Below, piece by piece: positions 55,401-64,000 of a stretch of DNA of 64,000 nucleotides. Below the pieces are notes generated by a model. That model saw nothing but the letters and a program-made list of their open reading frames with translations. It ran no database searches and had not been told where the DNA came from. A program made the position numbers and the translations under genes. Source of the DNA: Asterella californica (Eukaryota; Streptophyta; Marchantiopsida; Marchantiales; Aytoniaceae); NCBI GenBank assembly GCA_036924285.1, contig JAYKYS010000009.1, positions 3,038,001-3,102,000 on the forward strand. The letters run 5' to 3'. Numbering within the stretch: the first letter of the stretch is position 1; each line of letters starts with the position of its first letter.

Positions 55401-58400
55401 TTTGCGCTTCCTCGCAACGCAGTAGGAGCGCCCATCCATCCTTCGTCTTCTGGAGTCTTCGGAAGACTCCCAAGTGTTATAGAAGCTGTCTTCTGTTCCG
55501 ATCGGGTACTCAGCAAGTCTTCCTCCGAGTCCGACTTCGATCCTGAATGAATGAGGGAGATGGGTGTCCTTGGTAGACTTCTGTGACCCATCTTCCTCAC
55601 TGGCGTGGCGTCTTCCGACCCACTAGACTCGTCTTCTCTCACCAGAAGCGTCTTCTGGTGAGAGCCGGGTCTCAGATGTGGCATCAGAGTGGGAGGGGGC
55701 GTTGCTGCTGCCTCTCGGTCATCGTCTTCCGAGGTCTCCTCCTTCACCTCCTGTCGCTCCGTTGGCCCATACACTGCCAGTTGATCTTCCCTAAGATCCC
55801 CCATGGCTACATACAAGTAGCAGAAGAAGGGCGTCAGATGTCCTCCCGCCGGGGTACCCAAGTATGCTAGCTCCGTCTGTACATAGTTGTGGATGTACGC
55901 GCCCCAGTAGATTGACACTCTGTCATCCCACGTTGATTCCAGGAACTCCACGTCCTGATCTCCTAAGTACCTCGTCTTCTGCGCTTTTCCCTTGGGGAAA
56001 AGATGCAGAAACAACTTCGCCAGAAGTCGCTTCTTCGGCTCCCGGTAAGACTCTATCTTCCAACCGTTCCTCCCCTGCCTGTCTTCCACGAAAAGGCAGG
56101 TGGTACTCCCAGGCACATGTCATGAACTCACAATCCTAGGCAAGATCTTCTTCTCGTACCAATATCCTCGGTTCTCGGTCTCAGGCCTGTGAAACGCCTT
56201 ACGCCACCAGTCTTCAGTCCAGGAAGACGGTCTTCCCCGAGCCACTCCTGCCTTCGCAGGTACACGGTTACGCGGTGGTAACGCGGCCCACACCTCCTCC
56301 AGAAGCCCTTGATCTGCGAGGTTCCAATCTCACAGGAAGAAGTCGAGACCCAACTCCTTGAGGAAAGGAGTGGCCTCGGCCAATTCTGCCGCTGGTAACA
56401 CCAAGCCTCGCGGATGCATCGATATACCTGGAAGATCTGTTGCACTAAACCACAAGCAGCTACTATGAGCTGAAGGCTCAGTTCTTCCCAAGTGCCCACA
56501 GTCTAGCTTCTACTTCTCAGAAGACGAAACTAGTCTTCCAGAAGACAGCTACTCCGTCTTCTGGGATTCTAACAGTACTTCCTAGATAGCTCTCGTCTTC
56601 CGAGCTATATCTAAACAATCCTATCTAAGCAAGGCCTCGCATGGATTACCAAGAAGACAACCCACCTTGCATTACATCCTACTTCCTATCAGAAGATCAA
56701 GATATGCGAGAAGTAGAGTATGAGAAAGGTTCAGAAGATGGTTTGCGGGCTCCTGCGGTGACAGTGGCCTCTGGGAAGACACTTGGGACAGCTTCCGATT
56801 CAATGTCGTTCTCGGAAGACTTCTCGAAGTCAGACTTCCCTTCACTGGTCTCACCTGTCTTCGTCTTCCTACACGCAATCTATCCTCACAACAGACTCAA
56901 GACAATTGTACTCTGTTCTTCTGACTTTTCACCTCTCATACGTACTCAGAAGAAGCTTGCTGCATGATGAGAAGACATGACCCTCGACCATTCTCTCCAG
57001 ATTCTGCCAGCAAGACTTCTCACAACTCTCTTCTAAGTTCGGGAAGAAGAAGGAACGGCTGCTATGGGTCGGACAGAAGAGACCCGAATGGACCCTCGCG
57101 TCTTCTCGCTCATTTTGCCAGCCTTACAGTCTTCTAGTCTCTCTAGGAAGATGGGGAGTTGAGAAGCTTGGAAGACCGGGAGGCACAGGCCTAGTTCCCG
57201 ACTTCCAACTTCTCGAATTAACACAACAACTCACCACTCCACTCAGGATTCGTACCAAGCCTCTCTAAACACAAAAGCAAAGCAAATCCACTCTTGATAC
57301 GAATTGTGTTCAGTCGACTTCCGAAGACAGTCTTCCGAAGATAGTCAAGTTCAAGAAGCGTCTTCCGAAGATGTTCCCGTCTTCCGAATCGTCTTCTGTT
57401 CCAAGTTTCGGGGGTAGAGAGGTAGGGGGGTAGAGAAATTGATAGTTGGGGTCTCCAATTTGAGGACTATGAGTAGGGAAGCTCGAATTGAGCTCGGGAA
57501 GAAGCAAGGAGATGTCTCGACAGAAATTGGGCAGCGCTTCCGCGCCCAATGTCTCAATAGAAAGAATGGGGGTGGGGTAATCGATCAGGCTGCCTGCACA
57601 CAATCAAGGAAGCGCGGGGAGTACCAAGAAAAGGCGAGAAGAAGTGGGAGCGGAAAAGAACAGGAGGAAGAACCTCTACAGTCTTCTTCGGCTCCCCGAG
57701 TTGCCTTCGACCTCCGCGCGCTTCTAGCTCTTGTCCTAGCTTCCAATGCGACTCCACACGACTGCGCCTGCTATCAATTTCAGTCCACACCTCGATTCCA
57801 CCTCTGCTTCTACTCGTCACTCTTCACTGTCAGCTTCTCGGAAGCTCCACAGAAACGCCTTCGCTTTCTCTGCTGTTTGTGCTCCCGCAATTCAATCTCA
57901 CGCTTCGCCTAGCTGCCAACTTACTCTCTCCTACCCCGATGTCTCACTTGATTCCTCTCTCAATGCTAGCTCGCGAAGCTCACTCTCTCAATCGATCTTC
58001 TTCAGGCGCGCTATGCTGCGGGAAGTTGGAAGGTGTCTAATGTGCTTCCTCACGCATCTTCCCCGCAGATTAGGGGTTCTCGTCCTTGGTGTCTTCCTGA
58101 CCTACCTCCCTATTCGGTGCGCTCCAGTAGGTACACCTATTGTCTTACTCGAAAACTCGTGGTTGGTCCTTCGCGGTCGCTGTCTTCTAGAAGATAGGTG
58201 TCTTTCGCCGTCTTCCCATCTTCCGCCGTCTTCTCGTCTTCTGAAGACGCCACTGAGAAGACGATCTTCCGAAGACGGTCGTCTTCTGAAGAAGTCAACT
58301 TCTTATTACAAACAGCTCTTAAGATCATCTTCCTGTTAAGGAAGACGTATCCTTAAGTAACAACGCTTCTTCAGTTATACAAACAAGTCATTATTCTTAA

Positions 58401-58443
58401 AAATTTCAAAAATTCGTACATCCTGTAATTTGTGGGCACCACA
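52494..58443 (-). mobile_element. GTCTTC/GAAGAC-rich insertion block D
   Basis: This GC-richer block is dense in GTCTTC and GAAGAC (first at 52628, last at 58341-58346; nine copies within 58182-58346). It interrupts element A. Candidate 4-bp direct repeats GTAG lie at 52490-52493 and 58444-58447, with ends TGACG and CCACA. I found no long direct or inverted terminal repeats, so element class and exact ends are uncertain. It carries one long minus-strand gene. The many short plus-strand frames in it are not supported. Confidence 0.45.
54113..56419 (-). pseudogene. Unrecognised 768-codon coiled-coil gene with internal stops
   Basis: A single minus-strand frame from ATG 56419 to the stop at 54113-54115 is interrupted by only three stops, all TGA (56330-56332, 56120-56122, 54713-54715). 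The frame is also open upstream, without an ATG, to about 56512. Domain-like parts: an N-terminal globular region rich in Trp (SWTEDWWRKAF, YWYEKKILPRIV), a conserved-looking GWKIESYREPKKRLLAKL.. block, and a hydrophobic TPFFCYLYVAMGDL. Then come an acidic/Ser linker with basic clusters (KRRAAP, PRKMRR), a long coiled coil of heptad-like Glu/Arg/Ala/Leu repeats (about 55250-54760), and an acidic Pro/Ser tail. The layout resembles plant transposon-borne ORF1 or plant-mobile-domain proteins in shape only. I recognise no family. CGA-to-TGA change would explain the stops but is unproven. Confidence 0.55.
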
Positions 58444-59094
58444 GTAGAGTTGGGACAACAGAGTCTACACCAGGGAGGATAGCATCCATTGTAAGATTCA
58501 GTTCGGTCATCACTTGGCCGGGCAAGTTGTTAGAGGACAATGTTCATGCGGAGGGTGCTCCAGTCTTTGAAGAGGTGTGGGACATGTCTAGCATGACTAC
58601 AGTAGTACATCTATCTTGGATGTTCCACTTTGGAGTTCGAGTGGAGAGTTGCAGCAGTATGCTGATTTGTTGGTGTAGTAGGTTTGGAGTGAAGTCTTTG
58701 TACCGCCAGTAGAGGAATACAGCGGGTTGTTCATTCTACTGCCCATGTGACCTTATCACTGTTGGATACGACTTCCATTGTATGACAATATCAAGAGGAG
58801 GGTGTGTGTGTGCTGGAGTTATTTGGAGAGATCAGCACAAGTTTGGCTGCGGTATTGCAGGCAAGCATGTACAACAATACTTGTATGTGGAGAGAGATGA
58901 GGTCACGAGACGCATCTCATTGCGTCATGTGACACGTTTGATGTAGAAATATCTTGAGTTGTTGTTCATGTCAACCGTTAGAGGATACCAGCAAACATTA
59001 CCGTCGGCTATTTTATTGTTGAGGACGCAGGATCTCACGTTTGTTGACACCATTCACTTGGTGATAGTCGAGTGGTCATGTCAAGATCCCACGC
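58444..59094 (+). other. Presumed further piece of element A
   Basis: Plus-strand sequence with fragmented frames and no recognisable motif. Base composition and word use (for example runs with GTGGTG and GACG) resemble 51254-52493. It is cut at 59094 by element B'. Assignment to A is inference. Confidence 0.35.
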
Positions 59095-60486
59095 TGTCGG
59101 AGTGTGATCCGTCTACCTAGGAAAGCGTCGGGCTTCTGGCTGTGGTTGTTTACTCAAGAGGTTGGCTTTCAGGTCACAATAGGGCTATAAACACTCACAC
59201 AGATGTGTAAGATCTAGTAATATGCTCAGAAAGCGAAATTCAGATCTAGCTGGCAGTAATAGGATCCGGCGACAAACTTTGACACTCACGGAGAAGAAAA
59301 CTATGAAGGTTTAGACTTCTAAACTTCCCCTACATGCAAATGAGGTACTAGTGAACTCACACACGAAGTTTCAGCCTGAGATCAAATTCTGACACGGAGA
59401 TATGGACAGAAAAGTTCTGAGCAAGAAAACTACGGCAATTTCTGGTACCTAGATGGCTATTCCGACCTATAACAGAAGATTGGCTTGATCAATTTCAAAT
59501 ATTCTTACAGGATTTGGAGTCTACAGGATGCTGAACACCCCTGTGAAGTTGGGACTCCTGACTGTACACAGAACTCCAGATCTCCTCCTCTGAAGTCGCT
59601 GCTCTAGATTAAGAGCTTTTCAGACCCCCTCTGCTTCAACGGCCGCCCTGAATTACTCAGTCACTCAATCGATGCGAAACTTTTTGGGAAATCGTAGCCC
59701 TGCTGGCAGAGAACACAACCTCGAAGTTTTGAAGCAATTTCCTCAAATCTGCTGCAAGTGACACTGAAAACCCTAAATCCAACAAAAATGATTCAATTCT
59801 AGCACAATTCGAACTTCAATTGGTCATAACTTCGTCTTTATTGAATCAAATCGATCGAAAATTTCACTGGAAGTGCTTGGCATGACGAGCTCTACCCTCC
59901 TGTGCCCTCAGATTTTGAAGTCCTCTCACCAAATGCTCGAACTCCCCTTTAGACCTTTGCTTCTAAATTTAGAGTTACACAAAAGACAAAAATGGACCAA
60001 TGAGAGTTCATAGTTCCACTTGGCTGTCCTTTAGTGCCCTAATCCACGTGGTAACTCAACTTCACTCAAAGGCTACCACGTCAGCCCCTAAAGTGCCAGC
60101 GTAAATCTTAAACTTCACACGAAGGCATGTAAAATAACACGTAACCCTAAAAGATAACTTAACCAATCTAGAAAGCATGCATGGGCGAAATGTAAGTACA
60201 ACCCATGAGCTTAAACCCTTATCAGCATGGAAACCCCAAGTTATGTACTTTCACAACATAGATAAGCATGATATCATTTGCACAAGTGCAGGAGTGCTTG
60301 AACAAGATAGATAACATACTATCAACCTACTAGGATTCAAAATATATAATGAATAGTGTCAACACCGTATGCAAAGGTGTCAAACATATGTATAAAGGAC
60401 TAGAAGTAACATGAGCTAACTTCTAGAACTACTAAACTCAAGCGTCGGAGTAGAAGTCAAGCATGTAGTCGCCAAGTAGCGCGACA
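59095..60486 (-). repeat. 3' LTR of B'
   Basis: This 1392-bp sequence reads on the plus strand from TGTCGGAGTG to GCGACA. It shares with the solo LTR about 90 bp (about 60230-60330) that the B LTRs lack. Confidence 0.92.
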
Positions 60487-60498
60487 TCCACCCCCTCT
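60487..60498 (-). promoter_or_regulatory. Polypurine tract of B'
   Basis: It is the complement of AGAGGGGGTGGA, directly beside the LTR. Confidence 0.85.
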
Positions 60499-60532
60499 GA
60501 ACCTGCACATCCTCCGGTATGTGCCATCCTGA

Positions 60533-61603
60533 TCAAGACTCTTCAGCTTCGGCTTCAAACTCATCTTCAACATGCATTGAGTCTTCAGCTTCGTCCTCTG
60601 TAAACTCTGCAACGTTCTGGTCCTCCCCTCTCCTCCTAAAGAGCTTGATTCTCTTTCCTGCGACTGGTATCTTGAGCACTGCACCATCTAACTCTCTCAA
60701 GGAGTATGTGGCATTATCATAAACTTCTAACACCACATAAGGTCCAAACCATCTCTTGGAGAACTTCCTGATAGTGCTATGCTGATTATCAAGACTACTA
60801 TCATAGACTAACATCCAATCACCTTCTTTAACTGGTTTGGGTCGTAATCTATGTGTTCTATCAAATCTGCCTTTGTTTCTCTCTTTAGCAATCTTCAATC
60901 TTTCGACAGCTTTGGCAACATCCTCAGGTCTTCGTTCTAACTGCTGGATCCTTAATGCAAGAAGATCCTCCGTACTTCTACCATCTTCCCATGGCAAAAC
61001 ATTCCAAGTAGGCACAACCTCCTCAATCGGCATCACAGGTTTCTGTCCTAGTATCAACTCTGCTGGCATGTAACCTGTAACGGTACTATGAGTTGTACAG
61101 TCTGCCCATAAAGCAAACGGTAGCAGTCTAGGCCATTCACGGATCTTACCCTTGCAAGCTTTTACCAAAGCTTTGATGATTGGCGGATGACCTCTTTCGC
61201 TCTTGCCATTCCCTTCAGGATTGTAAGCAGTGGTTAACGCCAACTTGATTCTTAATCGCTTGAAGAACTCAACTGCTTCTTGTGAATCCAGCTCGCCCCT
61301 ATCTGCAGTGATCTTTCTCACACACCCATACCTACAAATAACATCTTCAAGTAGAAAGCGGCAGACACTAGCAGTGGTTTTCGTCCTCAAGGCACGGCCT
61401 TCAACTTGGTTAGATAGATCTTCTCTAGCCAAGACTAGATACCTCATTTGTCCAAGCTCAAATGGCATAGTTACCAGATCCACTACCCATTTGTAATGAA
61501 TGGCTAAAGGATAAGTAGGATGCAATCCATCACGATGACGTATGTTGGAATACATCTGGCAAGATATACAGGATGAAACAAACTGTACTACATCCTTATA
61601 CAT
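60533..61603 (-). pseudogene. B' integrase catalytic core and C terminus (356 codons open)
   Basis: The open frame starts at MYKDVVQF, which is internal to integrase; the upstream zinc-binding half lies at 61604-61705 in the same frame, with no stop until the TAG at 61703-61705. It has the catalytic D (WVVDLVTM), D (ITADRGELD) and E (GNGKSERG), the GPY/F module (WFGPYVVLEV) and an acidic tail ending EAEAEES. It keeps W where B has the TGA at 41686. No independent start is likely. It is part of the pol polyprotein. Confidence 0.88.
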
Positions 61604-61840
61604 ACCCTTCCACCAATACTTCTCCTTTATCTTGGCAAATGTAGCCCAAACTCCTCTATGACCGGCCCATAGACTCTCATGGAACTCCTTGATCAGCTTC
61701 TGCTACAATTCTAGGTCACAAATCAGCCGCTGTGGTACACCTCCTTGTAGCTTAGGGCGCTTCCATAGATGTCTTCCATATAAAAAGTACCCATAAGCTA
61801 TTCTACAGATCCTCTTGAAATCCGCATCAGACCAGCCTTC
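61604..61840 (-). pseudogene. B' RNase H-integrase junction with stops
   Basis: In frame with both neighbours, it holds the H-H part of the integrase zinc site (EFHESLWAGH). TAG at 61703-61705 lies exactly at the position of the TAG at 41116-41118 in B. A second stop, TAA at 61841-61843, ends the upstream open stretch where B has CAA. Confidence 0.8.
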
Positions 61841-63721
61841 TTACTTTTCCAATGAACTCAAATAGCGCCCAAGATCCAACCACTCACCATCGTACATAGT
61901 TTCCTCAAATAACTCCAATGGAGCTGCAAAACAGCTTCTATCCTTTCTAGCAAGAACACTAGAATAGAACTCTGTTCCCACATCCTCCTGGTCATCTATC
62001 ATTTCCTTCTCACCGTAGTACCTAGCCCTTGATAACATATCTGCCACAGGATTGTCTTTTCTTGCAATATGTCTAAACTCTCGGTTCAAGGACTTGATAT
62101 ATGCTATCCACCTCAACATAGCAATATCTGGAGTTGTACAGCTAGTGATCATTCCCAAGAGAGGTAAACAATATGTCTCCACAACCACATGTGCTCCTAT
62201 CAAGTATTCCTTGTCACTCTTCATCGCAGTAACTACTCCCCATAGTTCTCTCTTGACCTGAGGGTAGTCTCTCTGCCGTGAACTTAATACCTTAGCACCA
62301 AAACGCACCACATATCTATTTCCATCCTGATCATCTTGTCCTATAGCCCATCCAATGCCAATAGGACTAGTATCAACAGTAAGGATAACAGATCTGCCCA
62401 ACTCATATGTTATCTTCCGTAGAGTTGGTGGTGAAGCCAAAAGATCCTTCAACTTCCTCATAGACTCGCTTTGCTCCTCTTGCCATTGAAATCTTTGCCA
62501 CTTCCTCAGCAGCTTGTACAACGGATCTGCTACATGAGCAAAGTGTGGAATCCATATATGATAAAACACACATGCACCTAGAAACCTTCTCACCTCGGTA
62601 ACTGACCCACATGTCTCCTTCATCCTTCGAATGACATCAACCTTGTTCGGACAAGGTTTCCGATCATAAGATCCACATAGGTGCCCCACAATCAACACCT
62701 CTTGTTCTCCAAATACAGACTTTGCTCCTGATAAAGTCAAATGAACCTCCTCCAGTCGACTCAGTATCTTATCACAATTAGCTATGTGATCTGCAACAAA
62801 CTTACGGCACCCTCTCTGATTCATTACCTCATTCTTCTCCTCCTCAGCACACCCTTTGATCGGCACATCATCAAGGAATGGCATAGTTTTTTCAGAAATG
62901 AAATCCCTCAAAACTTTGTTCATGCCATTCATCATATGTGCTACAGAATTGGTAGCACCTTGTGGCAAGGTGCACATCCTCAGTAATCCCAAAGGTGTCC
63001 TCATTGTAGTCAAGTCTCTACTCTCAGAGGATAACTGAAACTGATCATATCCTGAATATAAGTCTCCCATTGAATAGATAGCACGGCCAGCAAAAGCCTC
63101 TGCAAACTCGTCTACAATAGGTCCTATACTCATATTCCTGATAGTCACCTTGTTAACTGGCTGCATATCTTGAATGAATCTCAAAGCTCCACTCTTCTTC
63201 GGAACAGTAAACCATCTGCTAGAGTAGGGAGCTATAGATGGTTCCAAGATACCCCTCCTAATCCTCTCATTAAGCAAGTCTATCAGCTTTGGCAGATGAG
63301 CTCTAGGCACAGGGATAGGACGTAGATTCCAAGGCACATGCAGTATAGTAAAGATTACCATAAGTGAAACTACACTTGGATCTACACATCCTTCTTCATG
63401 TGACTCAAACGCGAACGTCTTACCATGCCTAGATAGCATCTCCCTGAAGCTCTTCTTCTCTTGCTTGGTATGAAATCCATCACCTCCAATCTTCAGCTCC
63501 TTCAGTGTTGTTTCTGTGAACTGGTGTCCAATTCTTCGGTTCCTGAGCGTCGATTCTCGTGCAGCTTGCTCCATCTTCTGACTGTAATCGAGTGACAAAG
63601 GCAAAGCCACTGGTTTGACTTTCTTTGCCACTGACTTGTACTTGGTCTCCACAAACACTTCTTGTCGATCTATAAACTTATCAATTACATCATAAAGCTC
63701 CTTGGAGCTCACTCTCACCAC
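61841..63721 (-). pseudogene. B' reverse transcriptase - RNase H (626 codons open)
   Basis: An open frame begins within the protease-RT linker. RT has SMGDLYSGYDQF, LPQGATNS and FLDDV with D284-D285. RNase H has LTVDTSPIGIGW, and the region ends in PVADMLSRARYY. The codons for G and W are present where B has the TGA stops at 39430 and 40711, so those stops are private to B. The frame continues upstream past 63721 with further stops (63722-64000, linker and end of protease). It is likely inactive as an element because of the stops at 61841 and 61703. Confidence 0.9.
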
Positions 63722-64000
63722 TCTATCTACATCATCTGTAGAGCTTTCTAATATAGATTTTTCAACTCCCCTATAGTATCTACCAAATACTGCTCTTCAA
63801 ACACTCCATATATGTATTCATCTCCGACTAACTCTCCACTATCTCTCAAAGACTATTGTACATACTTCACATGTTGCCTCTCAAACCTCTTCAGATTCTC
63901 AACCTTCCTATAACACACTGATCCATATGACGTCAATCCTAAGAAGCTAGTGGATAAAGCTTCCTGCTCTATTGGATCAGACGAGAATCCTATCTCTATT

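Larger units (their letters stand above)
28809..59094 (+). mobile_element. Old retroelement A, fragmented by later insertions
   Basis: The plus-strand pieces 28809-30384, 31762-35093, 51254-52493 and 58444-59094 are separated by four insertions (solo LTR, element B, the GTCTTC block and B'). The piece at 34074-35093 encodes gag with zinc knuckles followed by an RGRGGG tract. The tract continues directly as GGRARGR at 51254, showing that B split one gene. The left end is guessed from TGTCACGTCAG at 28809; the right end is outside the window. Pairing of the outermost pieces with A is inference. Confidence 0.5.
59095..64000 (-). mobile_element. Second family B element (B'), 5' part outside the window
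   Basis: The order from the left is 3' LTR (59095-60486), purine tract, integrase, RNase H, RT, and the protease-RT linker at the window edge, all on the minus strand. It is very similar to B but with a longer LTR and its own pattern of stops. The gag, 5' LTR and second target duplication lie beyond 64000. The bases left of the LTR are ACGC. Confidence 0.93.

Noticed and set aside
53205..58339. Several plus-strand frames of 60-200 codons in block D
   Set aside because: They overlap or flank the minus-strand gene, consist of Ser/Leu/Arg-rich translations of the GTCTTC repeats, and show no motif.

Overview
Kind of genome. The window is a transposon-dominated stretch of a nuclear plant-type (streptophyte) genome. 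The evidence is an L1-type LINE whose ORF1 has the plant domain order, Ty3-type LTR retrotransposons with primer-binding sites that fit plant tRNA-Glu and tRNA-Trp, spliceable GT-AG introns in a DNA transposase, and AT-rich gene-free spacers. I see no bacterial operons, no rRNA or tRNA gene, no CRISPR array and no confident host gene. I cannot name the species.

Layout. 1-346 is the 3' part of an LTR. 355-930 holds decayed MITE copies. 1059-2198 has a TATA-like box, two minisatellites and a 130-codon ORF of unknown function. 2435-2794 is an array of alternating ACAGGT/ACCTGT words. 3242-5746 (minus) is a broken, intron-containing Kolobok-like DDE transposase. 5945-13100 is mostly non-coding, with an (AG)n tract, strong palindromes, a dispersed repeat, a clean MITE with a 9-bp target duplication, and a minus-strand LTR remnant. 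13100-14278 (minus) is a ruined gag-protease fragment of family B. It abuts 14279-20200 (plus), a ruined family C element with its 3' LTR. 20372-27184 (minus) is a full-length but mutated LINE with poly(A) tail and target duplication.

From about 28.8 kb to the end lies a nest of insertions in an old element A. A is interrupted by a solo family-B LTR (30385-31757), by a full family-B element (35094-51249), by a GTCTTC/GAAGAC-rich block (about 52494-58443) carrying an unrecognised coiled-coil gene, and by a second family-B element on the minus strand (59095 to beyond 64000). The first B element carries in its 3' LTR the youngest insertion, element C (42717-50345). C has two 799-bp LTRs that look identical, a 1608-codon gag-pol and an extra zinc-finger ORF.

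How the parts relate. C has every domain expected for autonomous Ty3-type transposition: gag, protease, RT, RNase H and integrase. The B copies, the C relative at 14-20 kb, the LINE ORF2 and the transposase all carry premature stops or frameshifts and are probably inactive. Order of events inferred from nesting: A first, then B, the solo LTR, B' and the GTCTTC block, then C.
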